DNA of 64,000 nt. It comes from Gymnorhina tibicen. Taxonomy: Eukaryota; Chordata; Aves; Passeriformes; Artamidae. This document shows, piece by piece, positions 40,375 to 53,795 of the stretch. The stretch's first letter is position 1, and every line of letters starts with the position of its first letter. Made by a program: the position numbers and the translations under genes. Under the pieces are notes generated by a model. That model worked only from the letters and a program-made list of their open reading frames with translations. It was not told the origin of the DNA and made no database searches. Location of the stretch: positions 2,912,068 to 2,976,067 of the forward strand of contig VXAZ01005475.1 of assembly GCA_013399875.1 (NCBI GenBank), given 5' to 3'.

Positions 40375-43300
40375 ACAGCTACTGGAATTATGACCAGTTT
40401 ACAACAAGCTTGGGTAGAGGCACAACAGCTTACACGATGGCAAAAGTGCATTATGCAACAAAGCAGTATTATCAACATGCTACTACCCTTTATTAAATTA
40501 ATTAAATCTTTCATATAAACTCATTGCCACAAAAGAAGTTTCCTCTACAAGCTATACAGGCTCTTGCCACATTTTCAGTTTTAATAATTAGCTACTGTGC
40601 TACTGAAGGAGGCCAAGAAAGAGGGTATTATAGACAAAGCTAAAGCCAGCTGGGCTGTTTTTTTTTTTCCCCTGTTGCTGGATGGCTGCCTTCATTTCAC
40701 TGGAACACTACAAAGCAAGTTGACCATATAAGGCACTGGGATTCCCATAGAAAACGCTTACACAAATCTATCCATGCAGTCTATTTAGTTTATATATCAC
40801 AGTTAAGATGAACATTTGCAGTACATTTTTAAGACACTTTAGAATTAAATCTTACACATATAGCATTATTTTTGCATTAACTGAGCTCATGCAAGTAGCC
40901 TTCCAGAAGAATCTACAGCCTAACATTCAGCTGAATGCATTTCTTTACCTAATAATAAGACCGGATCAATTTCAAAACTGCAGGCAGCATTCATAAACGC
41001 AACATCCTTGATTTTGGTGCAAGTGAAAAGTACCAGAAAAGCCTAATTCAGGGGTCTGACAGCAAATGAATCTGCCTGCCAGCCACTGGCTGCAGCTTGA
41101 ATTTATCAGAGGCAGCAACTTGCTGCATGGAAAGATTATTTGTAGCCTAGATTCCAACAAGAATAACTCTAACGAGCAAGTGCTTATAAGGAGATGGTAA
41201 TACACAGTCTACAGAGAAAGGACAGGGAGAACTGAAGAAAGCAACATTCTTGAACAGATGGGAGTGTAAAATAGAGAGGACTCCAGGGCTTCCACTTGAG
41301 AAGGGCAAGGGAGCTTTCAGGATGATGGAAGGAAACATCAGTCTAGAAGAAGGGGCAAGAAAGAAATAGATATGAACTTCAGGATTAGACAGATAAATAC
41401 AGGAATAAAAAAAGCTGCAGTTATAGATATGTGCCAGCATGACAACAGTATCTCCTTAGCTCTAGGGTTTATTTTTCAGACGGAATCAAGCACTTAAATG
41501 TTGGGAAGCAACACTTCTAACACAGTCTTAAAATTTCTAGAGAACTCTGCCATACTTTTTATTTACTACCTCCACTTAATATTTGCATTAATCTTTTTAG
41601 ATAAGAATTTCACTGTATGGATCAATGCTTTATGAAAGTCAATCTTCCCAATATAATGCATAGTTTAGTCAATACTGAGTTTTCCTCTTCAAACATATAT
41701 CCAAACCTCTCAGTATTCTGTACACCAGACTACCAGATCTGTTAAATTAACTGGAACATTTTGCACCTGCTTTAGCTAGGACTAGAATATAATTCTTCAA
41801 CCAACATAGTCTATTGACTCCTAAGGACAAAAAAATGTGTTTGAAGATTAACACAATCTGAACAGAACTATTTCTTCCAGTAAATGTCAGCTGCTGCCAG
41901 ACCTAGCTGCCTTTTTGCACCTCAGTGAATATACTCCATCTAACAAAGACACTAACAAAAAACCAAGTAGAAAAACCAAGCAGTGTGTAGCCAAACAGGA
42001 CCCAGAACCAGTTTTATTATAGCAACTGAGTACATATGACCATGGTAAAAATAGAGAAAAATTACAACTACATTTGTGTAAAAGATGAAACTTTAGTCTG
42101 ATCTTAAATTTGACCCCAAGGCTAAACACATTTGAAACCTATATGCCAGACTGTGAATCAAGAGCCATCTCTACTCAAGTTTGGAATTCATTTGGCTAAC
42201 ATTCCCCCAAATTAAAGATTCTTTAAGAAGCTGTAAATTTATGTAATTTTATCTACAGAGGAGAGCTAAGACTAGTTCTCAAGATCGTGTCACCGGGTTG
42301 ACCTAAGTAGCAATTTAAAGGACTGCTCAATTAGTTCTTATACCAGTATTTTAGAAGTCACTGCACTCCAACTGCGAGCTCATCTACCACATGACTTGCC
42401 AAATGAACAAATTAAACTTCCCTACACAAGAGTGAATGGGCATGGGAATGTACAGGAGCTGCTTACTTGTGCTTAAGTAGGCACTTAGTCTATAATAATG
42501 ACAGCATGGTAGTTCACAGCATCTCTATCCCATCTAAAGTAAATGCATTCTTAGTTCAGAAAAATGTGTATTTATAACAAGCTACTTCAGATAACTTTAG
42601 AGTAGCTACAACTATATTTTTGCTCTGCAGGGTATCAACTTGCTAAAAGCACATTTTACATGGTCTTAGACTCAAAAAGCCACATATGTGGGCTTTCCTT
42701 AGAAGAAATCTTTAAGGGAAGAGATTGCCTCACTGGGATGCCTCAGCTGGGATGCTGAGCTTTTGTTTGAAAGGACTATATTGATACACGTCTAGAATTG
42801 AAGTCACTCCCTATCAGTCCTGCACTAAATATAAAGCGCTGAGTAAAACTGAAGCAATATAGCATTAACACTCTTGGCCTTAGGAACGGCACAGAAAATA
42901 CCTACTACTGCTCTGCTGAGGACTTACTCATTAGACTAAATTAGGTTAGGCAAAAGATGTGACACAATTGTAGCATGCTGCAGATACATGAATATCACAA
43001 GCACTCCTCTGTAATGTGCTAGTGAGCAAGAAAGAGAAGGAAATGAGATGGTGAGTTTTTGCTTTTCCAAGTTAGTCTGGGCTATAGCTTACTTTCTTCC
43101 CATGGAAATCATTAATGTCTGAGACAGAACAGGTTGCTAAAACAGCCACATACTTTGCAATTAAACATCTTAAGATGCAGTGCACAAGACGTGGGGCTCT
43201 ACACAACCAGGAGTTGATGCTGCACAGTCACTCTGGGCCTTCTTATCCAGTCACTAGCTAAAAATTTTAGAATCAGTTCATATCTTCCCGTTTCCTCATT

Positions 43301-46300
43301 CCACTCCTGCTGCCTAGGAATAGTGAGAAGAGATGGTAATTTATTAACAACAAAATTCAGCCCACCAGTCTTTATGATCATTTAGGAAAAGAATGGAAAT
43401 TCAGCTCAGGGAAAATTAAAAGTTTTAATATGTGACAATTCTGAAGTTTTAAGACTAGTAAGATCATAAAGGTAAACAAGCATTCTTCAAAAACCTACAA
43501 ACAGCTGATGCTGAACATACGTTGGGGCAGTGCTCATCCTCATTTTAATCACAATATTGCATCTCAGCTGCAGAGGACAGTTGTGAAAGATGATACGTAA
43601 GCAGGATGCAACACTTACTTTCTGAGCTCAAACTGAAGAAGGAAAAGTTCAGATCCAGACTAGTTGAATCCAAATCAAGTCACTTTCTGGTCAAGAAACT
43701 TCCAGTAACTTTGCAGCTGTTCTTTGTATCTTCATACAACACCATTTTATTGATATACTCATCAATATAATATGTATATATTTGCACTAAAATCAATGGA
43801 CATGTTGAGTTTCAGAAGAAAAAGGTTATGAGAATCAATTCCCACAGCCTTAATGAAAAGCAACAGGACAGCCACACATTTATGAATGGATAAGGTCATT
43901 AACCAAGCTGAATAAAACTGAGCTGTGTCAAACCCAAAACCGTCCCACATGAAGATGGCAAGCAAAAACAATGGTGACACAAAATACACTTACACCATCT
44001 TGCTGCTCTAGGGTTTGCATTTAACCACACTATTCCAAAAGCAGAGTATATAATTATCTAACAGACCAGAAGAAGTACTTTGATAAGGACTGTTGTAAAA
44101 CAGGTTTAGGTATTACCATAGAAAGTTCCTTTTGCTAAGCAACTCATTTAGCTAAAACATACGCAAACTCTGTGCTTGGATATGAGTTGTTAATTGTTAT
44201 AGAGATAGGGAAAACCTAGAAATGCGTTTAAGTTATAGCTATAGTTCTGGAGAATCTAGAAGATATAATTTCAAACTTGAGCACTGAAAAAGGATGCTCA
44301 AAGAATACCAAGGGCTGCAGAGTTTAGCCACAAATCTGCAAGGCTTACGGATAATTCTACTGAAGTTGTTGTCATTTACAGGAGCTTAAGTGTTTCCAGG
44401 AGTAGAAGCAAGCCCCAGTTCTTGAGTCTGTTGCTCACTACTGTCTAGAGTAGAGCCCTATAAAGACTTGTAAAGAAATTAATCATTGTTTCTTACGCAA
44501 GCATTGAAAATTGAAGTTTTCAGATGAAGGTGTCAGGCATTGATTAGTAAAGTTCTTAAAAGTGATCACCCATAGTTGGTGAAGAAGTTAACAAAGTGTA
44601 ACTTGAATTGATATTATTGTAAACAGGACAGCAAAAAAAGGACGCACTGTGTTCATTTTCCCCATGTTTAAATTGCTGTGTTACAGGTGTCTGTGGACTC
44701 AAATAATGAGATTAGAAAACTTTTGATGGACTCAAATGTGGCCAATGCCTATAAAGGTACACTAAAGCCCTTGCTCCAGAACTTCCCCATTCTTATTTGG
44801 AAAGCTAATGCTATCTCAGGAAGAAATTTATACATGCTTGTGTCTTAAGCCATCTGCATAATGGAGACAGCATTCATGCAGGAGCCATCAAAGATTGGAT
44901 GTGGGAAGGTAAAAGAAGTGTAAAACTGAGGATCATCACTTTGAAAAAAAGTGATTCTGCTTTTAATTTTCACTTCCTCTTGAGAAGCCTGATGACAAAG
45001 CCAGTTTTCTGTAATTTGGAGCTCATTTGGATGTCATAAAATCAGGAGTTAGTTCCTGCCATGTTATTTATAAGCATATTTAAGGAGCACTGAGGTAACA
45101 AAAGAAGTATCTATAAAATAAATGTCTACCTAATTGCAATGTGCATTACAACACAAGTTCCAGGTATTATTTCGGTAGGTACCTGCTACATGTCTAACTA
45201 CAGGTCTAGCAAAATATGACTATGTAGTTTAGGTAGAACACTCTATTCATTAGTTTTAGCTTGGGCAAAGGTATAGTTAGAAGAGCTTGAATTAAACAAG
45301 AATACAAGGAAAGAAGCACCTTATTGTTGATTTGATTAATATCACTCTTTATATGAGACATCTATGAGGTAGCCTCACTCACGACTATGAAGTAATAACT
45401 CCCTAATTACAGCAATCTTCCCTATTAATGCTTAATATTCAGAATTACCCTGTACTTAAGGTCTTGAACTCAAGATAGGAGGTCTAAATGAAGGTTAAAT
45501 ATGGAACTGCAATATATGATTTGTCTTGCTCATAAGGAAATGGCTTATTTCTTTCATTTGAGAACTGATCTACATCTCAGAAATCTGGCATGCAGACTAG
45601 TACTAGAGAAGCTGAACAGGCCCTTGTGTCACCAGCAACCTCCTCATTACTCCAAAGACGTACACAGCTATTGGCAGAAGACAAGCAAACTGGCACCACC
45701 CTTATTCTTCAGGTGTCATTTATAAGCATGCAGTATGAGTTTCCTCAGTTAAACTGTACCTTTACCTCAGATGACTGTACTGTGTTGTTGTATGGTTCCG
45801 GAACTAAGGTAGTAGTAGACCAATTGTAGTATGCCAAAATATGAAATCTATTACGTAAAACTGGGAAATTTTAGTAAAAATGACACATGAACACTATGAC
45901 TGACGCACTCGTGTAACTGGCAAACCAGAAGAACAGAACGATCTTCAACCTCGTTTATGAGGTGCTTAAACTCAGCTTCTGTTTTAAGAATTACTGTTTG
46001 CCTTTTAGCTAATTTCTGTTCTCAACTTGTACTGAGTCATTTTTTCCATACTGCAAGCTACTTTGTTTTTATTGGATGCTTTAAGTCTGAGCATGTTCAG
46101 AACATCACAACTACAGAACTACAGTTAAAGCAAGATAAAATTTTCTGAAATTAACAATTAAAATGAGCATGAAGCAAGAGTTACAGCCCATCTACTTTAA
46201 AAAACCAATTCTTTAGAATACTTTAATACCAATATACAAAATTTAACTCATTCCTTTTTTGCCTGCAAGTAACACATAGCAACAGTTTTATCACCTCTTG

Positions 46301-46905
46301 GACAGATTTTAGAGACCCAACTTTTAGATCTTTTTACCAAGGATCTTAACTTATACCATTTCATATGCATGAAGGTAACCAATTGTGTAGTTTTAATTTA
46401 TTATGTTAGGATTTTGGCTTTATATAAATGAAAACTTAACAAAAATTAGAGACTGTTGGAAGATCCTCTCTGTCACATAAGAAATGAAGTCTTCTAACAA
46501 GATTGCATTTCTTTTCTTTAATAGCTATTACATTAAATGTGTGAAGACAGTATTACAAAAAAAATTTTACATTTTGCAGGATCAGATAATTTCACATGAC
46601 AGCATTCCTGTTTCCAAAAAAATGCCAAAATGTTTACAAGTTGGAGTAAAATTACCCTAAAGAAGTTCTGAATAATTATGTCTACCCGACTACTCAAAGT
46701 AATCAGGTAAGTTAAAAAACAAACAAAACACCACAAAGCAAACACCAAATAGCCCAGGAACCATGGAAAATTCCCCCACCCCACCCCAGTGCTACTATAG
46801 TGCCCCTCACTTCACGAGTTACAGATACAAATGAAGTACAACCTATGTTTGACAAAATGGTATCATAAGTAAAATAATTTTTCTTCAAAAAAATCAAACA
46901 TTAAC

Positions 46906-47265
46906 ATGCAAGGAAGCATATTTCACGTATTTGATTGTGTTCTTCATCCCCAAACTTCATACACATCTTCCACTATGATGCACTGTAGAGCAGGAAGGAT
47001 GTCTCCAGAGGTCTGTACAAAGCCTAGCACAAGTGAAGCCACTGTTTCATTAGGAATTTCTGCTCTGTCTGTATGTCAGGCACCTCATGAGAGAAAAGCC
47101 ATTGAATGCAGCAGTTACCATGTAAGGCCCTGTATTACTGTAACACCTAAGAGCTCTAAACACGGACCAGGATCTCGAGAAAGATCTACATCCACATCTG
47201 TGGAGCAATTCAGGTTTTCTGGAAGAGATTTCTGCTTCAGTAGCCAAAAAGCTACCAGAGTGTAG
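46906..47265. other. Unexplained block with open frames on both strands in intron 1
   Basis: A 360-bp stretch stays open on the plus strand for 119 codons, and the minus strand is open over part of it as well. It is less AT-rich than its surroundings and includes CpG-bearing text ('cacggaccagg', 'atctcgagaaag'). I do not recognise the peptide in either direction. It could be an old retrotransposed fragment, a conserved non-coding element or chance. Confidence 0.3.
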
Positions 47266-50200
47266 CAAAAACCAGCAGTGTCTCCAAAAAGGAAAAAAAA
47301 ACTAAAAACAAAACAAGAAAACCACACAGACAAGCATTAGTTAGCACACCAGCAAAAGTCCCGATCTCCCCAAACAATACTCCTGAAGAACTATACCCGG
47401 CATCTAAGTTTCTGTATCCAATTCAAAGAAACATTATTCAAAGCAGACAATCTACACCATATTTTCATTAAAAAAAAGCCACACCAAAAAAAACCACCTT
47501 CTGTTCAAACTCATTTCTCATCAAGCCAGTGCCCCCTGGCACCTCTTAGTCACCTCTGTTCACATGTCATTTAAAAAAAAAAGTCAAAAGACAATGTAAG
47601 GCAAGATTGCTACAAACTCCAGGAAAGTAATGTAAGATAACCCATGCATTAAATAAACATTTGCTTACTTACACAGCCCTAAAGTTAACAACTGCATTTT
47701 ACATTTCTGCTTTGTGGAACAAAGAATGCTTTGCTATAACAAAACTTGTTACTCTCTTTTTGTAACAAACCTTTTCTGCTTGATAAGCTGCAACAATTCC
47801 TCCTTTCCACTCATTTCTCTGCTTCCTACATCATGCTTTTCAGGAATTAAGACCACACAACTTCTGTCCAGACTAACTTCGCAGTACATGGAAAGATTAA
47901 AACACATGCCTACCTACCTGCCAAAAAAAGTAAGCTCTTAGATCCAGGAATAGATTGAGCAAAGACATCCCTGTTCAGCAGACTGAAGCCTGTACACTTG
48001 CATTTAGAGTGGAGAAAAACTCCTTGCTTGGACTGACTAAAACAGGAAAGACCATACTACAAACTATCAAGGTCAATGTAATATCAAACAGCATTCTAAA
48101 ACTGCTGGCTAAATGCACATAGGAAAAAGATGCACAAAGCAAAACTCATTTTATTCCTTCTGTTAACCTCGGGAAGAAAAAAAAATAAGGCACCAAAACA
48201 CAGCAAGAAACAGAAGATTGTTTGGTAGACAACTATAGTGAGCATCACACTTCTAGTTATGTTGCTTTCCATGGCCGAGGATTTGAGGAGTCAGAATTCC
48301 TTAGACCCGATAAATCAAAAGTCACATAACTCAGATAAAAAAAGCCCAACAAACTCTTTAAACTAGAAGAAAACTCTCTTATTTTTATTTCACCTAAAAG
48401 TATGCAGACAAAGGCTAAGCAAATATCTTCCCGGTACTTCAGTGGCAGAAGTAGTATTGCCTTCCACCAGGCACTCAACAGCCAGCATCTAAAGGTACTT
48501 TAAATACAGCCCATCTCATAACAGAAAGTAGTACCATGCTCACAGTGCCTACCACTTGAGAGCTAAATCAGAAAGGTTGTAAAACTGGTGCAACAGCAGA
48601 TTTTTGTCTCCAAGGACAGACCAGTAGAAGTTTTTTGGTTGTGTTTTGTTTTTTTCTTCTCTTTTACATCATTTTTAGCAAATCACAACTCTCTGTTTTG
48701 TCCTTCACCTTCTTAATGGTCATCCAAAAAAGCACTTTCCACCAAAAAGAATTCTTAGCGTGATCTGGATATTGGGAAAGGTCCTCACCATTTTGCATCT
48801 TTCACTGCAGTAGGGGTTTTTTTTTGCAACCTTAGGGCACAACCACAAAAGCCTTCTTTCTTTAAAGGCAAAGTTTCAGTATGGCTACCAGGAATGCAGA
48901 TTAAGGAGGCTGCATAATTTTTCTTCCAGTTTACGTAGGACCCTTGGGAACACGTTAACAGAACTGTTTGGTGGTTTGCCTGCATATATTTCCAGCTCTG
49001 CTTCCGCCTAGAAGTCAGATTTTTGTCAAAAACTAAACCTGAAGTAGTGCTAGTTGCAAGTGTCCACAAAAACCTAAAATATGCAGCAAGCTTTCACACA
49101 AGACTAAAGATTTCTACAACAGTTAAATGACGGTTTTATAAGTTTAAATAAGTAGTCCTCTGGGAACAGCACAGAACACTAGCAACAGCACTAATACAAT
49201 TTCACCCAGTTTTTGTCTTCGATTTCCAAAGCTAAACTAAGGATGAAACAGTAAATCTTCCATCGAGGCAGTACGTTTAATCCTGAGTCACAGATTCACG
49301 GAAGTGTCCTTTTAAGCATATAATTTGTCACTTCTACTTTTAATAGGCCTCTTAGCTCAGCAATTCCACACCAACCTCTACAATCACAGGTGATCAGCAT
49401 CCCTGCTGCATGAAAATGTACATATTTGTCAACCTATCCTGGTTTCCTGCCATTCAATCAGTAAAAGACGATTCAATGCAAAGTAACACTAACTCCCTAA
49501 AACAGCAGCCACAGAAGTAAAGGTTGGGGAATAGCAAGAGTGTGTTGTTTTAGGTGAGGAAGCTAGGGAAAGTAAGAATTACGAAGAAAAGACGTACTTG
49601 AAAAAAGAAACAAAAAACTTTGGATAGTAAGCAGTGCCTTCATATAAATACTTGCCAACTTTTTGGAAAAAATCACAGACTGAAAGCAAGTGGCAAATGC
49701 AAGACTCAACTGTCATTTGATTTTTGAACAGAAGAACAAAGTTATGAATTTGCTTCAGTATTTGTCTCCTGGAATTCACAGCTGCTTGGCTCAAATTTCC
49801 ATCTGCAAAATGAATAATTTCCATTTTAGGAGACCAGCTTGCAGGAGGTCAGAGCAATCTGGCTATACTTGATTAAACATCATAGTTGGTTACAAGCTGA
49901 AGGAGCAGCCTGTGCCAGTACATGCACAAAATAAAATCTAAGTTCATCAAAGCAAGTGTACTAGGACTTCATCAACTGAGGCAAAACTTGCACTGAACTT
50001 TATTCCTGAGATTCAGCTACTACTGGAAAATTTAGTATGTACTTCTAGGAGTTTTAGCTCAAATGTTGGATGAAATTACAAATTAAATAATCCCATATCA
50101 CAGTGATGGAGAGCCAGGATTTTGGGTTCATGCATTCAAAGACTTCTCTAACTCCAAATTCAGTGGCATGTACAGCTTGTACATTTACCAATTAGCAAAT

Positions 50201-51619
50201 GAAGAACATCCATTCTCCTCCTTCCCCACAGTCCTTTGCAAGAGCTCACGGAAAAAAAAAATAGTGATTTATGGCACTTAGTGGAAGTGCAAGTTGTTAT
50301 GACTACTGGCAAAATATAGGAAAGAATTATGACAATACAGAAAATTCAAAATTCTTTAATTGTATGTGACACGTATATTGAAATCACAGGTCAAACCCAA
50401 CACTAGATTAGAAACTCAAAAGTTAAAGCTCGTCAATTTGAACATTCTTCTAAAAAAAATACATTACTGACATTGGCTTCAATTCCCAAGCTCAACAAGA
50501 ATGCCGCAAAATTTTATTGCATCAAAGATTCAGAGACTTAATTAAAGCCAAAATTTTAGCTCTTTGTTTTACGGCTGAAGAGCACTGTCAATCAGCTAAG
50601 CACACCTGTTCTATCCATACAAGAACTGTAGTAACTGTAAACTCTAGTAAAAACAGTATGAAGACATGGTGATATTACAGATTAATTACATCACTACTAC
50701 ACATCCAAAGGTTCTAGAGCACACCTGCCTATTCAACCCTGAACACAGAGGATATCACATGTATCACTATACGACATGAAAACACCTCTTAATAGCTGCA
50801 AAGACAAGCCACTCAATATTAAGAATTATTAACCATAACATATAATTTACCCTTGAAGTGGGAGGGGAGAAAAGGATATACACTTACACCATAACCATCA
50901 CAATAGCCTGTTTTAAAAACACACTACCACTCTTTGGGGTAGAAATGGAAAGTCCTTTAAGTGAAATAGATCAGAAAGTCTGACATCTCCAAATACTTCT
51001 AAAGCTAAGTAAACAATCAAATCACTGCAATCGAGCTCAAATCTCTATAACCTGATACTTGCCTATAAAAGATATCTATTTCTGTTGCAAAAACGTAACT
51101 TTTCCTGACCACAGCTGCTTGTAACTACAGCATCTTCAGAAAAAGGTTTTCAGTAAGGTTTACTCAACACTGCAAGTCCTACAACCTTTACCATAACCAG
51201 TTCAAGCTGACCTTATGCACTATTTCAGCGAGATGCAGCACTTCCCTTTGATTCTTGTTTTTCTGGACATTACCTGTGACAGAGACAAACGGATACACCT
51301 GATGACAAGTCAAAAGCCTCAGGTTAAACAAGCCTCAGAGTACACATTCAAATCCAAGACAGAAAAGTAGCCAGATCACTGACTCAATTGCAGAAACTCA
51401 TCCCTTGGTGGCTAAAGAGAATATTCTCCTATCATGACAAACCAGTCCATTTAGCCAGTATATTATAGCCCTGCTGTATTTTTCAGTTTAGACACTGTGC
51501 CCGATGTAATTTTCAAATTGAAGGCTACTCATTTCCTCCACACCCCCTTGCAGAAAATGGGGCAGACACATTACCTTTCCCTAGTTATTCCAGAAGACCC
51601 CATCACTCTGCTAGTCATC

Positions 51620-52674
51620 AGCCTTTGACACTGTCCCCCACAGCATACTCCTGGAAAAGCTGGCAGCCCATGGCTTGGACAAGTGCACCCTTGCTGGGTT
51701 AAGAACTGGCTGGATGGCTAGGCCCAAGGAGTGGTGAATGGTGCTGCATCCAGTTGGTGGACAGTCCCTGGTGGCATCCCCCTGGGGTCAGCGTTGGGCC
51801 CCATCCTATTTAATATCTTTATTGATGATCTACAGGAGGGGATTGAGTCTACCATTAGGAAATTCACAGACGCCAAGTTGTGTGTGAGTGTTGATCTGCT
51901 GGAGCGTAAGAGGGCTCTGCACAAGGAGCTGGACAGGCTGGATCCGTGGGCTGAATCCAATGGTATGAGGTTCAACAAGACCAAGTGCTGGGTCCTGCAC
52001 TTGGGCCACAACAACCCCATGCAGCACTACAGGCTGGGGACCGAGGGGCTGGACACCAGCCAGGCAGAAAGGGACCTGGGGCTTCTGACTGACAGCAGCT
52101 GACAGCCAGCTGTGCCCACATGGCCAAGAAGGCCAATGGCATCCTGGCCTGTATCAGGAATTGTGTGGCCAACAGGACCAGGGAAGTGATTCTTCCCCTG
52201 TACTCAGCACTGGTGAGGCCATGCCTTGAGTGCTGTGTCCAGCACTGGGCCCCTCAATTTAGGAAGGACACTGACAAGTCCTAAGAGGAGCAGCTGAGGG
52301 AGCTGGGGATGTTTAGCCTGGAGAAAAGGCTCAGGGGAGACCCCATCACTCTCTGCAACCACCTGAAAGGAGGCTGTAGCCAGGTGAGGATTGGTCACTT
52401 CTCCCAGGCAACCAGCAATAGGGCAAGAGGACACAGACTTAAGCTGCACCAGTGGAAGTTTACATTGGACATTAAGACAAAATTCTTCACAGAAAGGGTC
52501 AGTGGGCATTGGAATGGGCTGCCCAGGGAGGTGGTGAAATCACTGGAGTCCCTGGAGGTGTTAAGGAAAGACTGGATGTGGCACTTAGTGCCATGGTCTA
52601 GTTGACAAGGTGGTTTAAAGTCATAGGCTGGACTGTATCTCAAAGGTCTTTTCCAAGCTAGCTGATTCTGTGAT
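51620..52674 (+). mobile_element. CR1 LINE, 5'-truncated copy with 3' end
   Basis: This starts abruptly inside the reverse transcriptase at AFDTVPHSILLEKLAAHGLD and continues [12 protein letters not shown] and [22 protein letters not shown] single open stretch of 123 codons (51731-52102) survives. The catalytic box is FTDAK rather than FADDTK: the text 'gacgccaag' in place of 'gacgacaccaag' has lost one codon and the second Asp. Around 52270-52290, roughly 55-60 bp found in the sister copy at 17830-19064 are absent. The 3' end carries 'gattctgtgatc', a CR1 octamer-type terminus. It is non-functional. Confidence 0.92.
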
Positions 52675-53070
52675 CATGTATTAGGAAGAACTTCCCTCCA
52701 TTCCTCATTCTCTGCTAACTTTATCAATACTGGTAACAGTCTTGCTGTTGCATGAATACAGTGTTTCACACAAGTCATACTTATCCTCTAAGAAATCAAC
52801 AACTTCTTGCAACACTGACTAGAGTGGTTAACTTCTTTCCAAGAATTTGTTATCCTGGAGTCAGGTTCCACCAATTGATACAATTCAAGCCACTGCATTG
52901 TCTAGAACTTTAAGTCCTATATTCAGAAAGCAAGAAAATTGCAGAACCTCCCACCAACACACTGTGCCTAAACTGGATGTACTATCTGCATCTTAACCTA
53001 AGATTTTAAGACAGATTCTTACATGCAACTTCTAAAGCCAGAGCATTACTAAAACCAGACTTCACCCTGA

Positions 53071-53795
53071 CACACCTACAGGCGGGGCAGAGATACGACT
53101 GAGAGCAGCTCTGTGGAGAAGGAATTGGGGATGATGTTTGATGAAAAACTCAACATGAGCTGTCAGCATACAATCACAGCCCAGAAGGCCAACCATACCC
53201 TGGGCTGCATCAAAAGAAGTTTGGCCAGCAGGCCAAGGGAGGAGATTCTCCCCCTCTGCTCTGCTCTTGTGAGACCCCACATGGAGTGCTGTGTACAGCT
53301 CTGATGCTCCCAAAATAAGGGCATGAGACAGTTGGAGCAAGTCCAGAGGAGGGCCATGAAGTTGAGAAGAGGACTGGAGCACCTCCCCCGCAGAGCCAGG
53401 CTGAGATAATAAGGGCTGTTCAACCCAGAGAAGAGACCGCTGCATGGAGACCTCACAGCAATCTTCCAGTACCTGAAGGGGGCCTACCGGGAAGCTGGAG
53501 AAGGACTTTTTGTCAGGAATGGTAGTGACAGGACCAGGAGCAACAGGTACAAATAGGAAGAGAGGAAATTTAGACTAGATAGTAGAAGAAATTCTTTACT
53601 GTGAGGGTGGTGAGATACTGGAACAGGTTGCCCAGGGAGGTTGTGGATGACCCAGCCCTAACAACAGTGTCCAAAGCCAGTCTGGATACGGCTTTGACCA
53701 ACCTGGTCTAGTGGGAGCTGTCACTGCCCATGGCAGGGGTTTGGTTGGGATTACATGATCTTTAAGGTCCCTTCCAACTCTTAACATTCGATGAA
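53071..53795 (+). mobile_element. CR1 LINE, 5'-truncated 3' half
   Basis: This begins 'cacacctacaggcggggc' and runs through 'tttgatgaaaaactcaacat', 'catggagtgctgtgtacagc', 'gaggagggccatgaagttg', 'actggaacaggttgcccagg' and 'aaggtcccttccaactc' to 'cattcgatga'. It is the last ~725 bp of a CR1 of the same general type as 39752-40374 and 17653-17820. It differs from the neighbouring copy at 51620-52674, so it is a separate insertion and not a tandem duplicate. Confidence 0.92.
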
